Part shown: positions 34,632 through 43,005 of the stretch, piece by piece
Layout of the letters: every line of letters starts with the position of its first letter
Position numbering within the stretch: the first letter of the stretch is position 1
NCBI GenBank assembly: GCA_020634315.1
Contig: JACKBV010000005.1
Coordinates: forward strand, 62,001-126,000
Origin: Ardenticatenaceae bacterium
GTDB lineage: Bacteria; Chloroflexota; Anaerolineae; Promineifilales; Promineifilaceae
DNA length: 64,000 bases
Direction of reading: 5' to 3'
Made by a program: the position numbers and the translations under genes
Notes under the pieces: model-generated
The model's input: only the letters and a program-made list of their open reading frames with translations
What the model was told of the DNA's origin: nothing
The model's database searches: none

Positions 34632-35267
34632 TTATTCAAAAACAGCCAGGACATCGGCTGGCGTCAAATCATTTTCTTCGAGAAGCTTTTTCAAACGGAA
34701 TCGGGCATCATGCAATAATTTGTAGACGGCATTGGCCTTCATGTTCATCTGCTGCGCCACTTCTGGCGTTGGCTTGCCTTGAATCACACCCAAAATGATG
34801 ACAGTTCGCTGCTTTTCCGTCAGGCCATTTTTGATGATCTGGTTGATGCGCTTCAATATATCTGCCTGTTCGGTGGCGATTTCTGGTGTGGGGGCGGTGT
34901 CGGCGATCAGGCTGGGTGTGTAATCGCCTTCTTCGCTGTCGGTGATGCCATCCAGAGAAGCGTCTTGCCAGCGCTTGCGCCGCAGCTCTGTCAGCGCAAC
35001 GGACAGGGCAATTTTATGTGCCCAGGTGGTGAATTGGCTGCGTCCGGCAAAGGAGCCTAGATTGTCCAGGATACGGAGAAGCGCTTCTTGGGCGAAATCT
35101 TCAGCCAGGCTCTCAAATTCTGGCGCGGATGTGTTGACTTGTGCCAGCAAACCGCGGCGCAAGCCTGCAACGAGGATTTTACGCAAGTCTGTTAATGCTG
35201 CTGTGCGTGCTGTTCCTTCTGTTTGCAGGTCTGTGAGCCACTGTTCGTTGCTTCGTTTTGCCGCCAA
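34632..35267 (-). CDS. ECF-type sigma-70 factor
   Basis: 211 residues. Region 2: LAEDFAQEALLRILDNLGSFAGRSQFTTWAHKIA (-10 recognition). Region 4: LTEKQRTVIILGVIQGKPTPEVAQQM and NAVYKLLHDARFRLKKLLEE (-35 recognition). An acidic linker (about 105-135) joins them. Followed by the zinc anti-sigma gene. This suggests a stress-response regulon whose inducing signal is unknown. Confidence 0.93.
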   Translation of the reverse strand: MAAKRSNEQWLTDLQTEGTARTAALTDLRKILVAGLRRGLLAQVNTSAPEFESLAEDFAQEALLRILDNLGSFAGRSQFTTWAHKIALSVALTELRRKRWQDASLDGITDSEEGDYTPSLIADTAPTPEIATEQADILKRINQIIKNGLTEKQRTVIILGVIQGKPTPEVAQQMNMKANAVYKLLHDARFRLKKLLEENDLTPADVLAVFE

Positions 35268-35354
35268 TCGTTCCTCTTTATCGTTGTTGACTGTTGTGTC
35301 AATGTGTTGCGTGTATTTTTATCGTCAAATGCGGGTCTGGGCAATATGCGTTGC

Positions 35355-35380
35355 CAATAAAAAAGGGCACTCAAGTGCCC
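35355..35380 (-). terminator. Terminator after the response regulator
   Basis: On the - strand, GGGCACT/AGTGCCC stems (35365-35371, 35374-35380) around a tiny loop are followed by TTTTTTATTG. It sits just after the response regulator stop at 35386. Confidence 0.75.
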
Positions 35381-35385
35381 CTTTC

Positions 35386-36099
35386 TCATTCTGGTTGTAT
35401 GCGGAATATGTACCCGGTGCCGCGTTCGGCAATAATGTAGGCGGGTTCTTCCGGGTTTACTTCTATTTTGCGCCGCAGTCGGTGAATGTGAACGTGCAGC
35501 CGGTCTTCCTGGGCGTTTTCCATGGGCCACAAGCGGTTGAGGATGAAATCGGTGGTGACGATGCGCCCCATATTGCGTACCAGGATGTAGAGCAGTTTGG
35601 TTTCGGTGGGGGTCAGGGAGACGGCTTCACCGGCGACGAGTGCTTCGCGCTTCGGAAAGTTGATGAGCAAGCGGTCGTCGATGCGGGTGGTGGAGTCGAG
35701 TGTGTAGCTGTAGTCGCCCATGCGCCGCAAAACGCGTTTGATGCGTGCGACCAATTCTGCCGGGCTGAATGGCTTAACAATGTAATCTTCAGCATAGGTT
35801 TCGATGGTGCGCACGATGTCTTCTTCGGTGGCAACGGCCGTTAACATGACGACTGGCATATCACTGAATTCGCGCACTGCGTGGCAAAATTCGATGCCGC
35901 TCATGCCTGGCATGTGCCAATCGACAATGGCTAAGTGTGGCATGCCGTGCCGATTGATCAGGTTTAGGGCTTCTTTGCCGGAAACGGCCGTTAATACTTG
36001 AAACCCGGCATGTTCAAGCGTATGTTGGACGATACGTAATGTGTAAGTATTGTCGTCTACTGCCAATATTTTCTGGGGTTCTAATGACGGATCGAGCAT
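35386..36099 (-). CDS. OmpR-family response regulator
   Basis: 237 residues. Receiver domain (about 10-125): LAVDDNTYTLRIVQ for the acidic pair, LAIVDWHMPGMSG with the phospho-accepting Asp, and DYIVKPFSPAELVARI with the conserved Lys. C-terminal winged-helix Trans_reg_C (about 135-235): LSLTPTETKLLYILV-like segment, EDRLHVHIHRLRRKIEV and AYIIAERGTGYIFRI. A cognate histidine kinase is not in the window, so this is an orphan here. It acts as a DNA-binding regulator. Confidence 0.94.
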   Translation of the reverse strand: MLDPSLEPQKILAVDDNTYTLRIVQHTLEHAGFQVLTAVSGKEALNLINRHGMPHLAIVDWHMPGMSGIEFCHAVREFSDMPVVMLTAVATEEDIVRTIETYAEDYIVKPFSPAELVARIKRVLRRMGDYSYTLDSTTRIDDRLLINFPKREALVAGEAVSLTPTETKLLYILVRNMGRIVTTDFILNRLWPMENAQEDRLHVHIHRLRRKIEVNPEEPAYIIAERGTGYIFRIQPE

Positions 36100-36475
36100 A
36101 ATGATTTTTACGTTAAGATGATTTTATTTTCCAGATTCTCTTAAAAATAGTGAAGCTTCGTTCGTTCTTCAAAGATTGAAGTATACAGGAACCCTTTTAC
36201 ATATGAAAGTAAAAACGGCGAGATTCACCCGCTTAAAAGCTAACTGTGCGGGATCAACCGTGTCGGGTTGTTTTTGTTGGGTGGCCGGAAACGGCCGTTA
36301 TCGTTATCAATGTTTACCATGCCCATTTACTCATCCAAACCGGCGTTCTAGAATTGTCACCCGTCCTATTTCTGTTAAAATTCGTCCCCGAATGCTTTTG
36401 CCCTAGTTTTATGCATGTGTTATAACTGAAAAGAGACAGATTTCACAATCTCCATCAGGAGGAAGAGGACCCCAC
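36100..36475. other. Intergenic region before the nuo cluster
   Basis: 376 bp without a gene on either strand. It contains a HIP copy near 36290, a promoter at 36398-36426, and the extended ribosome site AGGAGGAAGAGG (about 36457-36468) before nuoA GTG 36476. Confidence 0.7.
36398..36426 (+). promoter_or_regulatory. Sigma70-type promoter for the nuo cluster
   Basis: TTGCCC (36398-36403), exactly 17 bases, TATAAC (36421-36426), about 50 bases upstream of the nuoA start codon. Confidence 0.65.
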
Positions 36476-36832
36476 GTGTTAAGTGATTGGCAATTCATCG
36501 CTATTTTTGTTGTATTGGCGCCAATTTTCCCGGCGGCCCCTGTCATTCTGAATTATGTACTCGGCCCCAAAAAGCCGAACCCCATCAAACAAGAAACCTA
36601 TGAATGTGGTATCGAAACTATTGGCAGTAGTTGGATTCAGTTCAAGGTGCAATACTACATTTATGCTTTAGTCTTTGTCGTTTTCGACATCGAAGCCGTT
36701 TTCTTGTTCCCGATAGCCGCAGCGTATGGACAATTAGGATTGTTTGCCGTCATGGAGACCGTTTTGTTCATCTTCTTGTTGGCTGTTGGGTTGCTGTATG
36801 CTTGGGGCCGTGGCGTCCTGGAGTGGGTGTAA
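36476..36832 (+). CDS. nuoA: NADH-quinone oxidoreductase subunit A
   Basis: A complex I membrane-arm subunit near the quinone site. 118 residues with three transmembrane helices; the conserved segment PNPIKQETYECGIETIGSSW (about 35) holds the family Cys and Glu, and YALVFVVFDIEAVFLFP the Asp/Glu pair. GTG start after AGGAGGAAGAGG. It is first in the run A-H-J-K-L-M-M2-N. nuoB, C, D and I do not follow it, unlike the usual order. Confidence 0.95.
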   Translation: MLSDWQFIAIFVVLAPIFPAAPVILNYVLGPKKPNPIKQETYECGIETIGSSWIQFKVQYYIYALVFVVFDIEAVFLFPIAAAYGQLGLFAVMETVLFIFLLAVGLLYAWGRGVLEWV

Positions 36833-36924
36833 GCCTTCACCCAATCTCGCGTCGTTAAAACAGTTTATTAGCCGTTATGGATTAAATTGATGACGGTAAG
36901 CCATTCTCGACTGGAGAGCAATTT

Positions 36925-38244
36925 ATGGAATTTCTAAAAAGCCTGGTCGAATTAACACTCTTCGACTACTTGCGCCAGGTGTGGGGCAATGCGGCTTGGG
37001 TCGAAGTTGTCCTCGATATTATTGGCGTTGTTGTCGTTTCTACATTTTGTTTATTGGTGGTCGTGTTCCTCATCTGGTTAGAGCGGAAAGTGATCGCCCG
37101 TATCCAAGATCGTATTGGCCCCAATCGTGTTGGTGGCAAATATGGCTTGTTGCAAACTGTAGCGGACGTGCTCAAACTGCTCAGTAAAGAGAGCTTTACG
37201 CCAGCCGATGCTGACAAACCGGCCTATAATGCAGCGCCCTTCCTCATTGTTATTAGTGCTTTGTTGATGTGGGCAGTGCTGCCTTTTGCGCCCGGTGTTG
37301 TGGGAGTTGACCTGAACATCGGGCTTTTTTATATCTTGTCGGTTAGTTCGATATCGGTTGTTTCCTTACTGTTGGCAGGATGGGGATCGAACAACAAGTA
37401 TGCTTTGTTGGGGGCGTTTCGCTCTGTAGCCCAGTTGGTGAGCTATGAAGTGCCGATGATTTTGTCCCTGGTTGTTCCGATTTTGTTGGCACGTTCCATG
37501 TCTACGCAAGACATTATCGGGGCGCAGTTGGTGGCTCCGTTTATGTTTGTTGTACCGCTTTCCGCCATCATTTTCTTTATTTCCTCTCTGGCGGAAACGG
37601 GACGAACCCCATTTGACTTGTTGGAAGCAGAGTCGGAAATTGTGGCTGGTTTTCACACAGAATACAGCGGCATGAAGTTTGGCATGTTTTTCCTGGCGGA
37701 ATTCATGAGTACATTGTTTATGTCTGGCTTGTTTGCGGTTGTATATTGGGGTGGTTGGAGCCTGCCTATTCTCAATATGATTTTGTCCCTCTTCGGCGTA
37801 ACGCCAATTGACCTGTCGGTGATTGCTTTTGGTCGCCTGATCGGGTTAGTTGTGTTTTTCGTGAAGATGTTCGCTGTTTACTTTGTCTACATTTGGATTC
37901 GCGGGACGCTGCCACGTGTGCGTGTTGACCAACTGTTGAACTTTAACTGGAAGTTCCTGGTTCCGTTGACGCTGGTGTTGGTTTTGGTTGTTGCTGTGGT
38001 GGATAAACTGATTCCGGCGGAGATGGGTGTGTTGGGACGTGCCGCGATTCATTTGATGACCAATTTGTTGATTGGGTTTGGCACGATTGAGGTGCTGCGA
38101 CAAAGTGCGCGGCGGAAGCGACTTTTAGTGGAAGAGGTGGAAACGGCCGTTTCCCATCACGATGATCATGGTCATGGCGATCACGGTCATGACGATCACG
38201 GCGACCACGCCATGCACGGCGCAGATGTCGTGGCAGCACATTAG
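36925..38244 (+). CDS. nuoH: NADH-quinone oxidoreductase subunit H with His/Asp-rich tail
   Basis: A quinone-binding subunit of complex I. LIWLERKVIARIQDRIGPNRVGGKYG (about 55-80) and ETGRTPFDLLEAESEIVAGFHTEYSG (about 225-250) are core motifs. About eight transmembrane helices through residue 390. The protein is 439 residues, around 100 longer than the E. coli form, and ends with a tail of about 30 residues very rich in His and Asp (HHDDHGHGDHGHDDHGDH), a possible metal-binding segment. GGAGAG precedes ATG. Confidence 0.95.
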   Translation: MEFLKSLVELTLFDYLRQVWGNAAWVEVVLDIIGVVVVSTFCLLVVVFLIWLERKVIARIQDRIGPNRVGGKYGLLQTVADVLKLLSKESFTPADADKPAYNAAPFLIVISALLMWAVLPFAPGVVGVDLNIGLFYILSVSSISVVSLLLAGWGSNNKYALLGAFRSVAQLVSYEVPMILSLVVPILLARSMSTQDIIGAQLVAPFMFVVPLSAIIFFISSLAETGRTPFDLLEAESEIVAGFHTEYSGMKFGMFFLAEFMSTLFMSGLFAVVYWGGWSLPILNMILSLFGVTPIDLSVIAFGRLIGLVVFFVKMFAVYFVYIWIRGTLPRVRVDQLLNFNWKFLVPLTLVLVLVVAVVDKLIPAEMGVLGRAAIHLMTNLLIGFGTIEVLRQSARRKRLLVEEVETAVSHHDDHGHGDHGHDDHGDHAMHGADVVAAH

Positions 38245-38262
38245 TACGGAGAGTTCTGGCAT

Positions 38263-38808
38263 ATGGCTGAGCAAATCATCTTTGTCATTTTAGCGGTTCT
38301 CACCATTGGCTCGGCGCTGGCTGTGGTAACCAACCGCAATCTGTTTCGCTCTGCATTGGCCTTAATGGTCACGTTTTTGGGCGTAGCTGGTTTCTATGTT
38401 TTGTTGGAAGCAGGTTTCCTCGCTGCTTCTCAGTTATTGGTTTACATTGGCGCGATTTCTATCTTGATCATTTTTGCCATCATGATGACCCGACGCATGA
38501 TGCAGACTTCGGAAGCATCGTTTAATGCGCAGTGGGGATTGGGCCTGTTTGCGGCAATGGTCGTCCTGGTTATCTTGGGTTTTGTGATTGGCAACTATTG
38601 GCCGTTGGCTCCTGCTGATATGTTTTTACAAACGCGAACCCCGGTCAGTGATGCCGTGATCGAGAACAGTGTGGTGGAATTGGGGAAGGCAATTGTCAGC
38701 CCGAATGCCTTTGTTTTGCCCTTTGAACTGGCTTCTATCTTGTTGTTGGCCGCTTTGATAGGGTCTATCGTGGTGGCCTGGCCGCCGCAGGAGGAAAACG
38801 AAGCATGA
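38263..38808 (+). CDS. nuoJ: NADH-quinone oxidoreductase subunit J
   Basis: 181 residues with five transmembrane helices, including the GFYVLLEAGFLAASQLLVYIGAISILI segment with the family Glu and Gly-Ala-Ile. Located between H and K in the membrane arm, where its TM3 helix is known to deform during proton pumping. CGGAGAG upstream. The stop overlaps the nuoK start by 4 bases (ATGA), implying coupling. Confidence 0.94.
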   Translation: MAEQIIFVILAVLTIGSALAVVTNRNLFRSALALMVTFLGVAGFYVLLEAGFLAASQLLVYIGAISILIIFAIMMTRRMMQTSEASFNAQWGLGLFAAMVVLVILGFVIGNYWPLAPADMFLQTRTPVSDAVIENSVVELGKAIVSPNAFVLPFELASILLLAALIGSIVVAWPPQEENEA

Positions 38809-39113
38809 TTCCTTTATCCTGGTATCTGTTAGTTGCGGCCGCTTTGTTTAGTATTGGTCTTTATGGGGTGTTTGCCCGGCGCAATGCCGTTGCCATTCTC
38901 ATGTCGGTTGAGCTGATTTTAAATGCAGTCAACATTAACCTGGTAGCTTTTTGGCGTTATCGCACGCCGGAAATACCATCGGGCATGGTTTGGGCGATTT
39001 TTGTGCTGGTTGTTGCTGCTGCGGAAGCGGCCGTTGGTCTTGCTCTGGTAATTTCCATTTATCGTAATCGCGATTCGGTCATTGCCGAGGAGTTGGACTT
39101 ACTGAAGAATTAA
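38805..39113 (+). CDS. nuoK: NADH-quinone oxidoreductase subunit K
   Basis: 102 residues, three transmembrane helices, homologous to MrpC. Conserved glutamates are seen in MSVELILNAVNINLVAF and AAAEAAVGLALVISIYR. GGAGG sits upstream inside nuoJ. Confidence 0.95.
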   Translation: MIPLSWYLLVAAALFSIGLYGVFARRNAVAILMSVELILNAVNINLVAFWRYRTPEIPSGMVWAIFVLVVAAAEAAVGLALVISIYRNRDSVIAEELDLLKN

Positions 39114-39166
39114 CGTAAACCGTTAACTGTTACGGCTTACGGACTACGAATTACGGATGACAGTAT

Positions 39167-41437
39167 ATGGGTGAACAAACATTGCAAACGATGACCTGGC
39201 TCATTCCGGTCGGTCCCCTGCTCACGTTCTTTTTGATTGTGCTTTTTACCAAGCATAATCGGACGTTAAGCTGGCTGCTGGCGTGGGCGGCGACGATCAG
39301 TTCGCTGGTGTTGGCCTGGACGGTGGCGCTGAATGTGTTCGCGGAAGGGTATCACCACCTGGAGGAACACCCGAATGTGGTGAAAAGTGCCATTGATTGG
39401 CTGCCTGTTGGCGATTTTGCGCAAGGGACGTGGCTGCAAATGGGCGTGGCGGTGAATCCGTTAACGGCCGTTATGCTTCTCATGGTTTCCTTTGCTATCG
39501 TCATGATTTTTGTCTACAGCGTGGGCTACCATAACTATGGTCAGCCGCGCGGCAGCCACATTGGTGAGCCGAATCATGGTCAGGAAGACCCGCTCATCGC
39601 CCGCTTTTTTGCTCTGATGAGCCTTTTTGCTGGCGCGATGCTGCTGTTGGTGGTTTCCGATAACTTGCTGATGCTTTTTATCGGCTGGGAAATCATGGGC
39701 TTCTGCTCTTATTCGCTGATCGGTTTCTGGTATGCACGCGAGTATCATTTGGAACCGGGCGCGATTCCGCATATCCCACCGCGCAAAGCGGCTGTGAAGG
39801 CGTTCATGACCACGCGTATTGCTGATGTGGTGATGCTGCTCGGTATTGTTTATTTTTACCGGGTGTTTGGTACGCTGAATTTTGCGGATGCATTGTCGGC
39901 ACATGGTCTGGAAACGGCCGTTCACCTGGTTAGCGCTGGAATCCCCGGTTTAGGTTTGATGGCCTTGTTACTCTTCACCGGTACAGTCGGTAAATCCGCA
40001 CAATGGCCGCTGCATGTCTGGTTGCCCGACGCGATGGAAGGCCCGACCCCGGTTAGCGCTACAATTCATGCCGCCGCGATGGTCTCGGCCGGCGTCTTCA
40101 TGATCATTCGCATCTTCCCCCTCATTGCTGTCGGTATGGGGCCGCAAGGCAGCCCGACAGTGGGTTGGGTCATTGCTGGCATCGGATCCTTCACGGCGTT
40201 AATGGCGGCAACCATTGCCGTCGCACAATATGACGTGAAAGGTGTCCTTGCTTATTCCACCATCTCGCAGCTTGGTTTTATGGTTGCCGCAGTTGGCATG
40301 GGCGCTTACGTCGCTGCCGCTTTCCATTTAATTACACACGGTTTCTTCAAGGCACTGCTATTTCTTGCTTCTGGCTCCGTTATTCATGGTATGGAGCATG
40401 GGGCGATGGAAGTGCATGACCACCACACTGACCCGCAAGATATGCGTTATATGGGTGGGTTGCGCCACAAAATGCCGCGCACATTCTGGACATTCCTCAT
40501 CGGCGGCATGGCGCTGTCCGGGTTGCCATTTATTACCGCCGGGTTCTGGTCCAAAGATGAAATTTTTGCTGATGCGTGGTACCAGTTCAGCCATGACGGT
40601 AGTGCCCTGGGCTTGTTTGTCTTCATTATGTTGGGCCTGGCTGCATTTCTCACCGCCTTTTACACCATGCGCCAGATCAGCATGACATTTTTCGGCCAAC
40701 CACGTACGCCTCTGGCCGAACATGCCCATGAGAGCAGCAATTTCATGACCATTCCGTTGATGGGTCTGTCCATTTTTGCTGTGGCGGCTGGATGGTTTGG
40801 TATTCCTGATACATTCCTGGGTCTGGATTTGGGCAAAATCAACTTGTTCCACCATTATGTTGGCTCGGCCATTTACAAAGTAATGGAAGAGTTACACGAG
40901 GCGCATCTGGTTCACCACGCTATCGAAACGTTGCCTTGGAGTTGGGTTCCATTGATAGCTTCACTGGTTGTTGCTTTAGGTGGTTTAGCCGTCGGTTGGA
41001 CACTGTATGCACGCAAACCTTTGCAAAAGGATCAAAAAGACCCCCTCATCGGTATTTTGGGGCCGGGACTGCATACTTTTCTCAATAACAAATGGTATTG
41101 GGATGAGTTATATCAAAAAGTGTTCATTGCCCCGACCGTCTACTTCTCGGAAAAGATTGTGTACGAGGTGATGGATAAGGGCATCATTGATGGCTTTTTG
41201 CATCTGGTTGCCCATGTGTTCTACACAATCGGCCGTTACATGAAGCGTACTGAAGAACTCGTCTTTGGTGATGGTGTAGATTGGGTAAAAGACCAATTCC
41301 TGGCAATGGTTAAAGAATTCCGCCAGTTGCAAACAGGTAAAATTCAGGAATACGTTGTCGTTTCGATGCTCATTGCATCGGCTTTAATAGCAGTCGTGTT
41401 GGCAATCAACTATGGCTGGATAACAAGTTTATTCTAA
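39167..41437 (+). CDS. nuoL: NADH-quinone oxidoreductase subunit L (long form)
   Basis: An antiporter-like proton channel subunit. 756 residues, about 140 longer than E. coli NuoL. Core motifs: DNLLMLFIGWEIMGFCSYSLIGFW, KSAQWPLHVWLPDAMEGPTPVSAT and HAAAMVSAGVFMIIRIF. The C-terminal part carries NKWYWDELYQKVFIAP followed by a long lateral-helix region that includes an extra charged stretch (KRTEELVFGDGVDWVKDQF) before the last transmembrane helix (YVVVSMLIASALIAVVLAI). No strong Shine-Dalgarno is visible. The longer lateral helix would suit a membrane arm with one more pump module. Confidence 0.94.
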   Translation: MGEQTLQTMTWLIPVGPLLTFFLIVLFTKHNRTLSWLLAWAATISSLVLAWTVALNVFAEGYHHLEEHPNVVKSAIDWLPVGDFAQGTWLQMGVAVNPLTAVMLLMVSFAIVMIFVYSVGYHNYGQPRGSHIGEPNHGQEDPLIARFFALMSLFAGAMLLLVVSDNLLMLFIGWEIMGFCSYSLIGFWYAREYHLEPGAIPHIPPRKAAVKAFMTTRIADVVMLLGIVYFYRVFGTLNFADALSAHGLETAVHLVSAGIPGLGLMALLLFTGTVGKSAQWPLHVWLPDAMEGPTPVSATIHAAAMVSAGVFMIIRIFPLIAVGMGPQGSPTVGWVIAGIGSFTALMAATIAVAQYDVKGVLAYSTISQLGFMVAAVGMGAYVAAAFHLITHGFFKALLFLASGSVIHGMEHGAMEVHDHHTDPQDMRYMGGLRHKMPRTFWTFLIGGMALSGLPFITAGFWSKDEIFADAWYQFSHDGSALGLFVFIMLGLAAFLTAFYTMRQISMTFFGQPRTPLAEHAHESSNFMTIPLMGLSIFAVAAGWFGIPDTFLGLDLGKINLFHHYVGSAIYKVMEELHEAHLVHHAIETLPWSWVPLIASLVVALGGLAVGWTLYARKPLQKDQKDPLIGILGPGLHTFLNNKWYWDELYQKVFIAPTVYFSEKIVYEVMDKGIIDGFLHLVAHVFYTIGRYMKRTEELVFGDGVDWVKDQFLAMVKEFRQLQTGKIQEYVVVSMLIASALIAVVLAINYGWITSLF

Positions 41438-41453
41438 CCCTTCGGGAGACCAA

Positions 41454-43001
41454 ATGAACTTTATTCAAGACAATCTCCTCCCTCTGACCGTGTTTTTCCC
41501 GGCGCTGGCGGCCTTGATTATCCTCTTGGTGCCAAACGACGAGAAAAACGTGATCCGGCGTCTCGCCCTGGCTTTTAGCCTGGTGCCATTGGCGTTGACT
41601 CTCTATATGTGGTTTCAATATGACCGCTATACTGCCAATCTTCAATTTGAAGTAATGGCGCAATGGTTCCCGGCTATTGGTTCCAGTTTTCACATGGGCC
41701 TTGATGGCATCAGCCTCCCCATGTTTTTGCTGACGACCATTCTCGCGCCGCTTTCCATCCTTGCCTCGTTCAGCATCGAAGACAAAGTGAAGATGTACAT
41801 GGTGTTGTTCCTGGTGTTGGAAATGGCAATGTTGGGACTGTTTGCTTCACTTGACCTGATCATCTTCTTCATCTTTTGGGAGTTTGGTCTGGTGCCGATG
41901 TATTTCCTCATTCGTTTGTGGGGCGGCGCGGATCGAGAATATGCTTCCTTTAAGTTCATGATTTATACGATGGCGGGGAGTCTCGGTTTGCTGCTTTCCA
42001 TTCAGGTGATGGGACTGGCAACCGGTACATTTGACATCATTCAGTTGATGGACAAATGGGTACATATGGAAGGTACACACCTTGCCGGAACCGGATTATC
42101 CATTGAACTGGTAAAAAATGTGGCTTTTTGGGCGTTTGTCATTGCCTTTGCCATCAAAGTGCCGGTGTGGCCTTTCCACACCTGGCTGCCTGATGCGCAC
42201 ACACAAGCACCTACGGCCGGCTCTATGATTTTGGCTGGCGTGTTGTTGAAATTGGGTGCGTATGGGTTTATTCGCCTCGTCATCCCGTTGTTCCCGGAAC
42301 AAGCCAACCTGACAGCCGGTATTTTGGCAACCTTTGGCATGTTAAGTGTGGTTTTGGGCGGCTTCGCCGCCTTTGGACAGTGGGATTTCAAACGGTTGGT
42401 TGCTTACTCTTCCATTAACCATATGGGTTTTGTGGTGATGGGGATTGCTGTTATGGCGTATGCGTATGGACGGGCTGGCAGTTTTGCTGACCCTGGCGTG
42501 GCGCAAGACGCGATCATGGCTACCAACGGGGCTGTATTCCAGATGTTCAATCATGGTTTGTCGGCGGCTGGTATGTTTTTCCTGGTAGGTGTGATTTATG
42601 ACCGTGCGCATACCCGTGATTTGAAAGAGTTTGGCGGTATCTGGACTATTTTGCCCGTTTACGGCACGATTCTCATTTTCACGAGCATGGCCTCGCTGGG
42701 GCTGCCTGGGTTGAATGGGTTTGTCAGCGAGTTCCTGGTGGTGCGTGGTAGTTGGGAGATTTTTGCGCCGCAGTTGGCGATGGCAATGTTGGGCTTGTTG
42801 ATGACAGGTGCCTACATTTTGAAAGCTATTGGGCAGACATTGCATGGGCAGGTTAACCCGCGTTGGGTGAAACTGCCAGACATGACGCTGCGTGAACATT
42901 TGGTAATCTGGCCGCTGATGGTTTTGATGCTGTCATTGGGCATCTGGCCACAGTGGTTGTTGGTATTTATTAACGATACTGTGACGAAGCTGTTTGGGTG
43001 A
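41454..43001 (+). CDS. nuoM: NADH-quinone oxidoreductase subunit M, first copy
   Basis: An antiporter-like subunit, 515 residues, about 14 transmembrane helices. FIFWEFGLVPMYFLIRLWGG (key Glu), IKVPVWPFHTWLPDAHTQAPTAGS (key Lys/His) and VAYSSINHMGFVVMG are present. Begins 16 bp after nuoL with CGGGAGA. The next gene is a second, diverged NuoM. Confidence 0.95.
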   Translation: MNFIQDNLLPLTVFFPALAALIILLVPNDEKNVIRRLALAFSLVPLALTLYMWFQYDRYTANLQFEVMAQWFPAIGSSFHMGLDGISLPMFLLTTILAPLSILASFSIEDKVKMYMVLFLVLEMAMLGLFASLDLIIFFIFWEFGLVPMYFLIRLWGGADREYASFKFMIYTMAGSLGLLLSIQVMGLATGTFDIIQLMDKWVHMEGTHLAGTGLSIELVKNVAFWAFVIAFAIKVPVWPFHTWLPDAHTQAPTAGSMILAGVLLKLGAYGFIRLVIPLFPEQANLTAGILATFGMLSVVLGGFAAFGQWDFKRLVAYSSINHMGFVVMGIAVMAYAYGRAGSFADPGVAQDAIMATNGAVFQMFNHGLSAAGMFFLVGVIYDRAHTRDLKEFGGIWTILPVYGTILIFTSMASLGLPGLNGFVSEFLVVRGSWEIFAPQLAMAMLGLLMTGAYILKAIGQTLHGQVNPRWVKLPDMTLREHLVIWPLMVLMLSLGIWPQWLLVFINDTVTKLFG

Positions 43002-43005
43002 TTTT

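Noticed and set aside
39114..39166. Short repeat of TTACGGACTACGAATTACGGATGAC before nuoL considered as an operator
   Set aside because: It is only a loose near-repeat of short words and shows no clear symmetry, so it is not called as a site.
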